A stretch of DNA of 10,335 bases from Muribaculaceae bacterium (lineage in GTDB: Bacteria > Bacteroidota > Bacteroidia > Bacteroidales > Muribaculaceae): positions 1 through 10,335 of the forward strand of contig JAIDBM010000168.1 in the NCBI GenBank assembly GCA_029056365.1, given 5' to 3'. Shown in pieces: positions 1 to 6,532 of the stretch; positions within the stretch are counted from its first letter, which is position 1, and each line of letters opens with the position of its first letter. Under the pieces are notes generated by a model. That model did no database searches, had not been told where the DNA came from, and saw nothing but the letters and a program-made list of their open reading frames with translations. A program made the position numbers and the translations under genes.

Positions 1-624
1 AAGGAACCGGGTGCGGGGGTCGTCGGGCCGGAGTTGCTGGAATTTTGTGGCTCCGGCACGCAGCATGTTGAAGTCGAAGCGGCTGCGGGTGACATCGTAG
101 AGCGGTTTTCCGTCGAAGTTCCGGCTTATCAGATAGTATGCTGTCATGACCTCGGGGTCGGCTGTGATGAGGTTGTACAGGCTGACTTTCAGTGATGAGT
201 CGGCCAAAGCGGCATCGAGACCTTTTCGGGCTATTACAGCATATATCAGAGAGTCGGCTCCGGCTATTTTCCGTGCGGCTGCTGATCCGGCCATGTTGTA
301 TCGGCCTCCGAAATCGGCGGCATCGGCGGTTATGGTTATATGGTCGAGAGAGTCGACCGGGAAGTATATCTTGCGGCCGTCAAGACTGAGTCGGTACAGG
401 TCGGGGAATGCAGCGGCTGAGTCCGCTTCAAAGGCAAACTTTCCGTCTGCAGCAATCTGTATCGAATCGAGAACAATCCATGAGCCGCTCACATTCTGTT
501 CCAGAGCCATCTTGCGGCCTTCGGCCCCGCTTACGGAACCGTCCACTTTCCAGCCGTTATCCGACTGGCAGGCGGTAAGCGCCAGAGCGCCACCGATAAT
601 CATTAGTTTTATGAAATGTTTCAT
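1..624 (-). CDS. DUF4369-type lipoprotein, N-terminal part (runs off left edge)
   Basis: Reading the minus strand from an ATG at 622-624 gives 208 codons with no stop before the window edge, so the C-terminus is missing. The start (MKHFIKLMIIGGALALTAC) is a lipoprotein signal peptide: Lys residues, a short hydrophobic stretch and an LTAC lipobox with Cys19 as the predicted lipidated residue. Residues about 24-115 have the beta-rich pattern of DUF4369 (GSVSGAEGRKMALEQ, then VLDSIQIAADGKFAFEAD, then a YRLSLDGRKIYFPVD segment). In Bacteroidota this domain usually forms the N-terminus of membrane-anchored TlpA/ResA-like thioredoxin-fold proteins. Whether a CxxC thioredoxin domain follows cannot be seen here. 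It starts 4 bases after the HIT gene stop, so it is probably co-transcribed with greA and the HIT gene. The frame and lipobox are clear; the family call is moderately sure. Confidence 0.8.
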   Translation of the reverse strand, partial: MKHFIKLMIIGGALALTACQSDNGWKVDGSVSGAEGRKMALEQNVSGSWIVLDSIQIAADGKFAFEADSAAAFPDLYRLSLDGRKIYFPVDSLDHITITADAADFGGRYNMAGSAAARKIAGADSLIYAVIARKGLDAALADSSLKVSLYNLITADPEVMTAYYLISRNFDGKPLYDVTRSRFDFNMLRAGATKFQQLRPDDPRTRFL

Positions 625-628
625 GAGA

Positions 629-1024
629 TTAGATGAATTCGGCGGCTATGGCATCGGCAATCTGTTGCATTTCTTCGGTCGGGAGCGAAAGTTTCGGTGC
701 TCGGAAGTTCATGTCGCCTTCATTGTTGATGGGCACGAGATGTATGTGGGTATGCGGCACTTCCATGCCGAGAACCGCCACTGCCACGCGTTTGCAGGGA
801 ATTGCTTTTTTCATTGCCACAGCCACACGTCGGGCGAATGCCCAGAGTTTGTCGTAGTCGTCCTCGCTGAGATTGAATATGTAGTCTTCTTCGGTCCGCG
901 GAATAACCAGCACGTGTCCAGGTGCCACCGGATTTATGTCGAGAAATGCGTAGTGCCTTTCGTCGTCGGCGACACGGTACGAAGGAATTTCGCCGTTTGC
1001 GATTTTAGTGAATATTGTAGCCAT
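629..1024 (-). CDS. HIT (histidine triad) family nucleotide-binding protein
   Basis: A 131-residue protein of the HIT superfamily, small dimeric enzymes that hydrolyse nucleoside phosphoramidates or related adenylylated nucleotides in the cytoplasm. The opening MATIFTKIANGEIPSYRV is the usual HIT/HINT start. AFLDINPVAPGHVLVIPR (residues 26-43) is the conserved nucleotide-binding strand region. The histidine triad HTHIHLV lies at residues 91-97 (His91, His93, His95), with His93 in the place of the catalytic nucleophile. The exact substrate cannot be read from sequence. The frame stays open to an ATG at 1051, but that would overlap greA by 26 bases and add nine residues not typical of the family. 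The ATG at 1024, one base after the greA stop, is preferred. It is probably translated from the greA transcript. Confidence 0.93.
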   Translation of the reverse strand: MATIFTKIANGEIPSYRVADDERHYAFLDINPVAPGHVLVIPRTEEDYIFNLSEDDYDKLWAFARRVAVAMKKAIPCKRVAVAVLGMEVPHTHIHLVPINNEGDMNFRAPKLSLPTEEMQQIADAIAAEFI

Positions 1025-1025
1025 T

Positions 1026-1496
1026 TCAGAACGATATTTCCACGATTTCAAACTTCATGAGCCCGGACGGAACGCGAATTTCCACTATTTCTCCGAGTTT
1101 GTGACCAAGCAGGCCCTGCGCGATAGGTGTAGAAGATGCAATTTTCTTTTCTTTGAGGTTGGCTTCTGAGTCGGCCACGATGGTGTATTCCATAATCATG
1201 CCGTTAGCCACGTTTTTTATTTTCACGCGGTTGAGAATCTGCACTTCATCGGTGTTGAGTTTCGAGTCGTCGATTATGCGGGCGTTTGCAACGAGGTCTT
1301 TAAGCTGGGCTATTTTCATTTCAAGCATACCCTGGGCTTCTTTGGCGGCATCGTACTCGGCATTTTCGGAGAGGTCGCCTTTGTCGCGGGCTTCTGCGAT
1401 AGCACGTGAGATTTCGGGGCGTTTCACAGATTCGAGATAGGCGATTTCGTCCATCTTTTTCTTGTAGCCCTCTTTGGTCATATAGGTGATAGCCAT
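1026..1496 (-). CDS. greA: Transcription elongation factor GreA
   Basis: A 156-residue protein of normal GreA length. GreA enters the secondary channel of RNA polymerase and stimulates cleavage of backtracked RNA so that stalled elongation can resume. The N-terminal coiled-coil hairpin (about residues 8-75) carries the tip motif GDLSENAEYDAAKE, with Asp41 and Glu44 matching the acidic pair that acts on the active-site metal. The C-terminal FKBP-like globular domain (about residues 80-156) contains the conserved SSTPIAQGLLGHKLGE and a short V-E-I end. The start at 1496 fits family length; Met6 is a less likely alternative. There is no clear Shine-Dalgarno sequence, as is usual in Bacteroidota. 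It is first in a greA-HIT-lipoprotein unit and has an unusual leader (see the hairpin at 1526-1567). Confidence 0.97.
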   Translation of the reverse strand: MAITYMTKEGYKKKMDEIAYLESVKRPEISRAIAEARDKGDLSENAEYDAAKEAQGMLEMKIAQLKDLVANARIIDDSKLNTDEVQILNRVKIKNVANGMIMEYTIVADSEANLKEKKIASSTPIAQGLLGHKLGEIVEIRVPSGLMKFEIVEISF

Positions 1497-1525
1497 GATA
1501 ATTCGAGATAAATTGTTGAGAGATT

Positions 1526-1567
1526 AAAAAAAATAAGCGACTCTGCCATGTATGGCCGAGCCCCTCA
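1526..1567 (-). terminator. Terminator-like hairpin plus T8 in the greA leader (candidate attenuator)
   Basis: On the minus strand an imperfect inverted repeat occupies 1567-1534. The core is CTC-G-GCCAT, a 2-base centre, ATGGC-A-GAG (1560-1541). Outward pairing continues to T1567/A1534, with one G-G and one G-A mismatch and three G-T wobbles. A run of eight T residues (1533-1526) follows directly. This is the form of an intrinsic terminator. It lies between the predicted greA start site (about 1576) and the greA ATG, so it would act on the greA leader rather than after a gene. Termination there would release an RNA of about 50 bases. No folding energy was calculated. Confidence 0.5.
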
Positions 1568-1579
1568 GAAATTCACCCG

Positions 1580-1587
1580 CAAAGTTA
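1580..1587 (-). promoter_or_regulatory. -7 box of the greA operon promoter
   Basis: The minus strand reads TAACTTTG followed by C, an exact match to the Bacteroidota -7 consensus TAnnTTTG. By the usual geometry transcription would start near 1576, giving a leader of about 80 bases before greA. The -33 element is weak: only a T-rich TTTTCTG stretch lies about 21-24 bases upstream. Confidence 0.6.
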
Positions 1588-1620
1588 GTCTAAAAATATG
1601 AGAGGAGGCAGAAAACGGTG

Positions 1621-1650
1621 TTAATATTTATTAAATACGCCAGGGCGTAT
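1621..1650. repeat. Two abutting inverted repeats between greA and the DUF4491 gene
   Basis: TTAATA-TT-TATTAA (1621-1634) is directly followed by ATACGCC-AG-GGCGTAT (1635-1650). Each has perfect arms (6 and 7 bases) around a 2-base centre. The second ends 22 bases before the -7 box at 1673, where the -33 element of that promoter would lie. The first is near the upstream side of the greA promoter. This fits an operator or activator site serving one or both divergent genes, but no known regulator consensus is recognised. Confidence 0.4.
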
Positions 1651-1672
1651 ATGCCGTAACGTCGGAAGATGT

Positions 1673-1680
1673 TACATTTG
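1673..1680 (+). promoter_or_regulatory. -7 box of the DUF4491 gene promoter
   Basis: TACATTTG matches TAnnTTTG exactly, and ends only 4 bases before the ATG at 1685. The predicted transcription start falls on or within a base or two of the A of that ATG, which suggests a leaderless mRNA. There is no good TTTG at the -33 position; the inverted repeat ending at 1650 is there instead. Confidence 0.55.
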
Positions 1681-1684
1681 CATC

Positions 1685-2014
1685 ATGATTACAGATTTTC
1701 TTACAACACACGGTCTGACCGGGCTTGTGATCGGACTTGGCACATTTTTGGTAATAGGGATATTTCATCCGGTGGTGATAAAATGCGAGTATTATTTTGG
1801 GGTTAAATGCTGGTGGTGGTTTCTGGTTCTCGGTGTTGTGGCGTGTGCCGCATCGGTTTATGTGAGCGATGTGCTGCTGTCGACATTGCTCGGGGTTGTG
1901 GCATTTTCATCGTTCTGGACTATCAAGGAGATATTCGAACAGCGCGAAAGGGTGCGTAAAGGTTGGTTTCCCGCCAATCCGCGCCGTAAGAACCGGTTCG
2001 ACAATAAATACTGA
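1685..2014 (+). CDS. DUF4491 family small membrane protein
   Basis: A 109-residue protein that I recognise as DUF4491, a Bacteroidota family of unknown function. There are three likely membrane segments: about residues 10-30 (GLTGLVIGLGTFLVIGIFHP), 43-60 (WWWFLVLGVVACAASVYV) and 63-80. Between the first two lies the family hallmark FHPVVIKCEYYFG (27-39). A basic tail follows the last one (KEIFEQRERVRKGWFPANP, 81-99) and probably faces the cytoplasm. It stands alone, divergent from greA and convergent with recQ. No other in-frame ATG is available, and the N-terminus has family-like length, so the start at 1685 is favoured even though the promoter box almost touches it. The function is unknown; the membrane location is inferred from hydrophobicity. 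Confidence 0.88.
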   Translation: MITDFLTTHGLTGLVIGLGTFLVIGIFHPVVIKCEYYFGVKCWWWFLVLGVVACAASVYVSDVLLSTLLGVVAFSSFWTIKEIFEQRERVRKGWFPANPRRKNRFDNKY

Positions 2015-2126
2015 GAGGCGTTGTTCACGGGTCTGTTTCCGTCGTCGCTGTCCAGCAGGTACATCCGTGTGGCCACTCCGGTTGTGTGGCGTTTCAAGCT
2101 TGGATGGCGCCGGCTGGTTTATTGGT
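2015..2126. other. Convergent intergenic gap, no clear terminator
   Basis: This is the 112-base gap between the 3' ends of the DUF4491 gene (plus) and recQ (minus). It holds a short palindrome GTGGCCAC (2069-2076) and a weak stem GCCAC/GTGGC (2072-2076 with 2086-2090, 9-base loop). Neither strand has a stem followed by a T run. I see no gene or recognisable regulatory site in it. Confidence 0.5.
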
Positions 2127-4253
2127 TCAGGTAGCTTTCGTGGTGCTGTGTCGCTGCTGGTAATCAAGTATTGCCATTGCGACAGGAATCAGCGGCCTGA
2201 GATTTTCGGGCATGAAGTCGGAGTAATCCTCGGGGTGTTCGCTTCGTATTCGCAGAATGTCTTCGTACTGGCGCCGGGAAAGCAGTGTGCCGAACTGGGT
2301 GATGAGGTCTTCATTGATCAGCTTTGCCATATGTCCGTAGACGGTGTTTTCAGTGAGTCCGCGTTCACGGGCGATTTCCGGCACCGGAATTCCGCTGTTG
2401 TGCAGAATAAGCGTGTGCTTCACGCTTGACCCTTGCGGCATTGTTGCCGTAAGGCCTTCGAACTTGCGGATGGCAGTGATGAACCTGTTTCCGAATCGCA
2501 CAAGCTTGCGTTCACCCACACCGCTGATACCGGCCATATCCTCCACGGTCTTGGGGCGCTTGCGGGCCATGTCCAGCAGCGTTGCATCGCTGAACACCAG
2601 ATAAGGCGCGATTCCTTCCTGCTGTGATACGGCCGTTCTGATTTTTTTGAGCTGTTCCAGAAGCTGGGTTTCCGGGTCCGGAATTTTCTGAGCCGCAGAG
2701 TCGCGGTTGTTTTTTGACTTGCGGCCTTCATTCAGTTTTTCGGGAATATAGCGTGCCAGTTCGATTTTTGCCCGTCCGTACACCACATCCATACCGAACG
2801 GAGTGGGGCGCAGATGATTGCTGTCGTCGTATGCTATCTCGAACAGGCCGAGCTGTACCATCTGCGACAGATAGTGGTTCCATTGCGAGACATTCAGGTC
2901 GCGTCCGGCACCGAAGGTTTTAATGCGGTCGAATCCGTTTCGGCGAATGTCGGCTTTCATCGAGCCACGCAGGATGTCGTTAAGCATATATATGCCGGCT
3001 TTGCCGTTGACCCGAATCGAGGCGCTCAGTGCCATCTGGGCCAGAGTGGTTCCGTCGAAACGGTGCGGCGGGTCAAGGCATATGTCGCAGTTGCCGCAGT
3101 CGTGGTCGGTCTGCTCGCTGAAATAGCTCAGAAGAATTCGCCTGCGGCATACCCCGGCGCGTGCGAATTTCAGCATCTGCTCAAGTTTTTCGTTGCTTAC
3201 ATTCGACCTGCCTGATTCCTCGGCGAAATTCCGCAGGGTAATCATGTCGGCCATGGAGTAGAACATCAGAGCGTGAGCCGGAAGTCCGTCGCGTCCGGCA
3301 CGACCGATTTCCTGATAATAGCTTTCGATGTTCGACGGCAGATTGTTGTGCACCACATAGCGGATGTTGCTTTTGTCAATACCCATTCCGAAGGCAATTG
3401 TGGCGCATACCACCTGCACATCACCGTTGATGAAGGCCCTCTGGGCGGCAGCACGTTCGAAGCTTCCCATTCCGGCGTGGTAGCATACGGCCTTGAAGCC
3501 GAGCGCGTTTATGCGTGCGGCCATGTCTTCGGCCGATTTTCGGCTGAGGCAGTATATCACACCGGAGTCGTTGGGATGACGCCGGATGAGATTGGAAATC
3601 ATCCTCATTTTATTCTGCATGCCCGGATTGCTTACTACCTGCAGCGATATGTTGGGCCGGTCGAATGAGCCGGTCCATACGAACGGGTTGTGAAGTTTCA
3701 GGCATGCGGAAATATCGGAGCGGCAGAGTCGGTCGGCTGTGGCTGTAAGCGCCATCACCGGAGTGCCCGGAAATTTTTGCTTGATGCGGGCGAGTTCGGT
3801 GTATACGGGTCTGAAATCATGCCCCCATTGCGAAATACAATGAGCTTCATCGATGGCGAACATACTCACCGGCGTATTGTCGGGCCAGTGCTCGATTTCC
3901 AGCATAAGCCGTTCGGGCGATATATAAAGCAGTTTTATTTTCCCGGCGAACAGATTGTCCATTACATTCTTGTTCTCCAGCTCGTTGTGGCCGGAATGTA
4001 TGGCTGCCGCCGGAATGCCGTTTGCTTGCAGGGCTGCCGTCTGGTCGTCCATAAGTGCTATCAGGGGCGACACTACCACGGCGAAACCGGGCATCGCGAT
4101 GGCCGGAATCTGGAAGCACAGCGATTTTCCGCCTCCGGTAGGCATTAGCACGAGCGAGTCGCGGCCCTGCATCACCGATGATATGATTTCCTGCTGTCCT
4201 GGCCGGAAGTCATCGTAACCATAAAATTTTTTTAGGATTTCTTTCGGAGTCAT
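2127..4253 (-). CDS. recQ: ATP-dependent DNA helicase RecQ
   Basis: A 708-residue superfamily 2, 3'-5' DNA helicase used in recombination and replication-fork repair. All main parts are visible. The Walker A motif MPTGGGKS is at 37-44. The DEAH box is at 135-138, followed by the RecQ aromatic-rich loop CISQWGHDFRP (139-149). Motif III ALTATA is at 168-173 and motif VI QEIGRAGRDG, with its arginine residues, at 314-323. The zinc-binding cysteines are Cys369, Cys386, Cys389 and Cys392. A winged-helix RQC region follows (about 400-500), then an HRDC domain (about 525-605), then a C-terminal helix-turn-helix-like domain (about 612-700, PEIARERGLTENTVYGHM). That tail makes it longer than E. coli RecQ and is common in Bacteroidota RecQ. 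The ATG overlaps the stop of the S41 protease gene (ATGA, 4253-4250), so the two are translationally coupled. Confidence 0.97.
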   Translation of the reverse strand: MTPKEILKKFYGYDDFRPGQQEIISSVMQGRDSLVLMPTGGGKSLCFQIPAIAMPGFAVVVSPLIALMDDQTAALQANGIPAAAIHSGHNELENKNVMDNLFAGKIKLLYISPERLMLEIEHWPDNTPVSMFAIDEAHCISQWGHDFRPVYTELARIKQKFPGTPVMALTATADRLCRSDISACLKLHNPFVWTGSFDRPNISLQVVSNPGMQNKMRMISNLIRRHPNDSGVIYCLSRKSAEDMAARINALGFKAVCYHAGMGSFERAAAQRAFINGDVQVVCATIAFGMGIDKSNIRYVVHNNLPSNIESYYQEIGRAGRDGLPAHALMFYSMADMITLRNFAEESGRSNVSNEKLEQMLKFARAGVCRRRILLSYFSEQTDHDCGNCDICLDPPHRFDGTTLAQMALSASIRVNGKAGIYMLNDILRGSMKADIRRNGFDRIKTFGAGRDLNVSQWNHYLSQMVQLGLFEIAYDDSNHLRPTPFGMDVVYGRAKIELARYIPEKLNEGRKSKNNRDSAAQKIPDPETQLLEQLKKIRTAVSQQEGIAPYLVFSDATLLDMARKRPKTVEDMAGISGVGERKLVRFGNRFITAIRKFEGLTATMPQGSSVKHTLILHNSGIPVPEIARERGLTENTVYGHMAKLINEDLITQFGTLLSRRQYEDILRIRSEHPEDYSDFMPENLRPLIPVAMAILDYQQRHSTTKAT

Positions 4254-5860
4254 TCCTTGTTTCCGAGCAGCTGGTTATATTTTTTCGGGTCGTTTATAGC
4301 CTCAAGAGCGGCTTTGAAAACCGGGTCGAACATGTTGGTGGCGCGTGAGAAGGAGCCGCGTTCAAACAAGTCGCGTGAAATAAGTCCTTTTATCACGGCT
4401 GTGACATAAGGTCTGGAGCGGTTCCATTGTTCTTCGTTGTATTCGGTGCTGTCGGCGGTTGTTCGTTCGATGAGAGCCTGAAGCATGTCGTCGGTTACAT
4501 CGAATCCTTTGAAGAATGAGTCCTCATCGGGATATTTCCGGGTGAGCTGTTTGCGGTTGGAGTCGACATAATTCAGAACAAAGGCGTTGAGCGAACCCTT
4601 GCCGAGCATCGACCTGTAATACTGAGTGAAGTAGGTGGTGTCGACCGGAACGAAGATGTCAGGCAGAATTCCTCCTCCGCCGTACACGGTGCGGTGGTTT
4701 CGCAGAGTCTGATACTTCAGGCTGTCGATAAGCTTAATGGAGTCGGCGCTCCACAGCTCGCCTGAGTTGAACCGGTTGAGCATGTCGAGCTGGTATTCCT
4801 CGCTGTGTCCTTTGTCGTAGTGTTTCTGAATGCATCGTCCCGAGGGTGTGTAGTATCGAGCCGTGGTAAGGCGAATCATCGATCCGTCGGGGAACGGGAA
4901 CGGACGTTGCACAAGACCTTTTCCGAACGTACGCCGTCCGACCACCAGTCCGCGGTCGTTGTCCTGCATGGCGCCTGAGAAAATTTCAGAGGCGGAAGCC
5001 GAATACTGGTTCACCATCACCACAACAGGGATGTCGGGAAGAATTCCGTCGGAATCAAGGTTGAAATGCTGCGGGGCGCTGTTACGTCCGGCAGTATATA
5101 CCACCGGGTCGCCGGCCTTAAGGAAATCGGCGGCCATCTGGCATGCGGCCCCGAGATATCCGCCACCGTTGTCCTGCAGGTCGATAATCAGTTGCTTCAT
5201 GCCTTTTCCGAGCAGTTTCACGGCAGCTTCGCGCACTTCTTTAGGAGTGTCTTCGGCAAAGCGGCTTACGGCGATGTATCCGGTTTTGTCATCGACCATA
5301 TAGGCCTCGCTTACGCTGTAAAGAGGAATGTCGTCGCGGGTTACTATGAATTCGAGCAGTTCGGGCGAGTCGCCACGTTTTACCATGAGCTTTACTTTCG
5401 ATCCTTTCTCGCCTCTGAGAGTCTTGAGTATTTTTGAGTTGGGCAGTTTTCGTCCGGCCAGCAGAGTGTCGTTGGCGCTGATGATTTTGTCGCCCGGCAT
5501 TATGCCTACTTTTTCACTTGGTCCGCCCCCGGTTGTCTGTATCACGTATACTGTGTCGGTGCTCATGTTGAACTGTATGCCAATTCCGGAAAACTTGCCT
5601 TCGAGCGGCTGTGTCAGTTCGGTGGTTTCTTCGGGAGTCGAGTACGATGAATGCGGGTCAAGAGTCTTCAGCATGGCCACAATAGCCTCCTGCACCACCG
5701 AGTCGGCGTCAACATCCTCAACATAATAGTTCTCGATAATCTGTTCGGCCATCCGCAGCTTGTTGTTGGGCGAGAGCTGCATCTGCTGGCCTGATATATA
5801 ATTGGCAAAAGGCAGCAGCACGGCTGCCGCCAGAACGGTCAGAGTTAATTTTTTCATCAT
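4250..5860 (-). CDS. S41 family C-terminal processing peptidase (PDZ domain), periplasmic
   Basis: A 536-residue secreted serine protease of the Prc/CtpA/CtpB type, which trims or degrades envelope proteins from exposed C-termini. Residues 1-24 are a Sec signal peptide (MMKKLTLTVLAAAVLLPF...). A substrate-gating PDZ domain spans about 85-172 (GKFSGIGIQF, then GIMPGDKIISAND). The peptidase domain has the IIDLQDNGGGYLG core (225-237), NQYSASASEIFSGA (284-297) and TFGKGLVQ (311-318). Ser289 and Lys314, 25 residues apart, form the expected Ser-Lys dyad. A C-terminal extension of about 135 residues follows, of unassigned function but common in Bacteroidota homologues. The frame is open to 5962, but that would include the promoter box in coding sequence and bury the signal peptide, so ATG 5860 (or 5857) is chosen. 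It is first in an operon with recQ. Confidence 0.95.
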   Translation of the reverse strand: MMKKLTLTVLAAAVLLPFANYISGQQMQLSPNNKLRMAEQIIENYYVEDVDADSVVQEAIVAMLKTLDPHSSYSTPEETTELTQPLEGKFSGIGIQFNMSTDTVYVIQTTGGGPSEKVGIMPGDKIISANDTLLAGRKLPNSKILKTLRGEKGSKVKLMVKRGDSPELLEFIVTRDDIPLYSVSEAYMVDDKTGYIAVSRFAEDTPKEVREAAVKLLGKGMKQLIIDLQDNGGGYLGAACQMAADFLKAGDPVVYTAGRNSAPQHFNLDSDGILPDIPVVVMVNQYSASASEIFSGAMQDNDRGLVVGRRTFGKGLVQRPFPFPDGSMIRLTTARYYTPSGRCIQKHYDKGHSEEYQLDMLNRFNSGELWSADSIKLIDSLKYQTLRNHRTVYGGGGILPDIFVPVDTTYFTQYYRSMLGKGSLNAFVLNYVDSNRKQLTRKYPDEDSFFKGFDVTDDMLQALIERTTADSTEYNEEQWNRSRPYVTAVIKGLISRDLFERGSFSRATNMFDPVFKAALEAINDPKKYNQLLGNKE

Positions 5861-5878
5861 GTGTGTAGTTATTAGATG

Positions 5879-5911
5879 CAAATTTAGTATTTTTGCAGAG
5901 AAAAAGCGAAA
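5879..5911 (-). promoter_or_regulatory. Promoter of the S41 peptidase-recQ operon
   Basis: On the minus strand TAAATTTG (5886-5879) matches the -7 consensus TAnnTTTG. A TTTCG element at 5911-5907, 20 bases upstream of it, stands in for the -33 TTTG. Transcription would start near 5875, leaving a leader of about 15 bases before the ATG at 5860. This supports the shortened start of the peptidase. Confidence 0.6.
5888..5895 (+). promoter_or_regulatory. -7 box of the rfbC operon promoter
   Basis: TATTTTTG followed by C matches TAnnTTTG on the plus strand. It is separated by a single base (5887) from the opposing -7 box at 5879-5886. The predicted start near 5899 leaves a leader of about 73 bases before rfbC. 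No TTTG is seen at -33. It is the only consensus -7 box I found ahead of the five-gene operon. Confidence 0.5.
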
Positions 5912-5937
5912 GCGCTTATTAAAAATTAACAATTCAG

Positions 5938-5956
5938 GATTCCGTTTTCCGGAATC
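5938..5956 (+). promoter_or_regulatory. Hairpin in the rfbC leader, just before the start codon
   Basis: GATTCCG (5938-5944), loop TTTTC, CGGAATC (5950-5956) is a perfect 7-base stem. It ends 15 bases before the rfbC ATG, within the predicted leader. A smaller stem AAGCG/CGCTT (5904-5908 with 5913-5917) lies further upstream. They may shape ribosome access or RNA stability. There is no T run after either, so they are not intrinsic terminators. Confidence 0.35.
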
Positions 5957-5971
5957 TGTCATCGAAAGTCA

Positions 5972-6532
5972 ATGACTGATTTTATAAAAACACCAATAAA
6001 CGGCGTATGGATTATAGAACCTCGCAGGTTCGGCGACAATCGCGGATATTTCTGCGAGACATTCCGACGCTGTGATTTCCAGGCGATAGTCGGTGCGGTT
6101 GAATTCGTGCAGGATAACGAATCGTATTCCGTAGGTAGGGTCATACGAGGTCTGCATCTCCAGCATGGCGATGCAGCGCAGGCCAAGCTTGTGAGGGTAT
6201 CCCGCGGGCGTGTGCTTGATGTGGCGGTTGATCTTCGGCCCGGATCGGAAACATTCGGCCGGCATGTGGCAGTGGAACTCAGTTCCGACAACGGCCGCCA
6301 GCTGTTTGTGCCGCGCGGTTTCGCCCATGGATTTGCCGTGCTCAGCGATGAGGCGCAGTTTCAGTACAAGGTCGACAATTATTATGCACCTGAGGCGGAG
6401 CTTTGTCTGCGATTCGATGATGCCGGAGTAGGCGTGGAATGGCCGTTCAGCGTGTCGGAGGCAATACTTTCAGAAAAGGATTTGCGTGGTCTCGGGTTGA
6501 ACGAGATACGCCGGATAATAGAACAGCGATGA
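5972..6532 (+). CDS. rfbC: dTDP-4-dehydrorhamnose 3,5-epimerase (RmlC/RfbC)
   Basis: A 186-residue cupin-fold enzyme of normal family length. It epimerises C3 and C5 of dTDP-4-dehydro-6-deoxyglucose, the third step of dTDP-L-rhamnose synthesis for surface polysaccharides. The RGLHLQ motif (59-64) gives the catalytic base His62, and Asp170 in SEKDLRGL fits its dyad partner. Lys72 in QAKLVRVSRGRVLDVAVDLR, the VPRGFAHGF segment (113-121, His119) and Tyr138 in YKVDNYYAP complete the active-site set. A small oddity is GD where a PP pair usually follows the RGLHxQ motif. No rmlA, rmlB or rmlD lies in the window, so the rest of the pathway must be encoded elsewhere. It is first of five overlapping genes; its stop overlaps the next ATG (ATGA, 6529-6532). 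Confidence 0.95.
   Translation: MTDFIKTPINGVWIIEPRRFGDNRGYFCETFRRCDFQAIVGAVEFVQDNESYSVGRVIRGLHLQHGDAAQAKLVRVSRGRVLDVAVDLRPGSETFGRHVAVELSSDNGRQLFVPRGFAHGFAVLSDEAQFQYKVDNYYAPEAELCLRFDDAGVGVEWPFSVSEAILSEKDLRGLGLNEIRRIIEQR

Noticed and set aside
146..1060. Long plus-strand reading frame (304 codons) opposite the lipoprotein and HIT genes
   Set aside because: It is antisense to two well-supported genes (lipobox lipoprotein, HIT triad), has no recognisable domain and crosses their boundary.
2069..2090. Weak stem in the convergent gap considered as a terminator
   Set aside because: It is only five base pairs with a 9-base loop and has no T run on either strand.
1907..2167. Minus-strand reading frame (86 codons) bridging the convergent gap
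   Set aside because: It overlaps both flanking genes and has no motif; it is best explained as a chance frame in G+C-rich DNA.
1869..2429. Plus-strand reading frame spanning the end of the DUF4491 gene, the convergent gap and the end of recQ
   Set aside because: It overlaps two real genes in other frames, is low-complexity and Arg/Cys-rich, and has no promoter or family signature.
4254..4258. AAGGA just before the recQ ATG considered as a Shine-Dalgarno site
   Set aside because: It directly touches the ATG, leaving no spacing, and is explained by the final codons of the peptidase gene.
5861..5962. N-terminal extension of the S41 peptidase to the ATG at 5962
   Set aside because: It would place 34 residues before a clear signal peptide and include the -7 box and TTTCG element in coding sequence.
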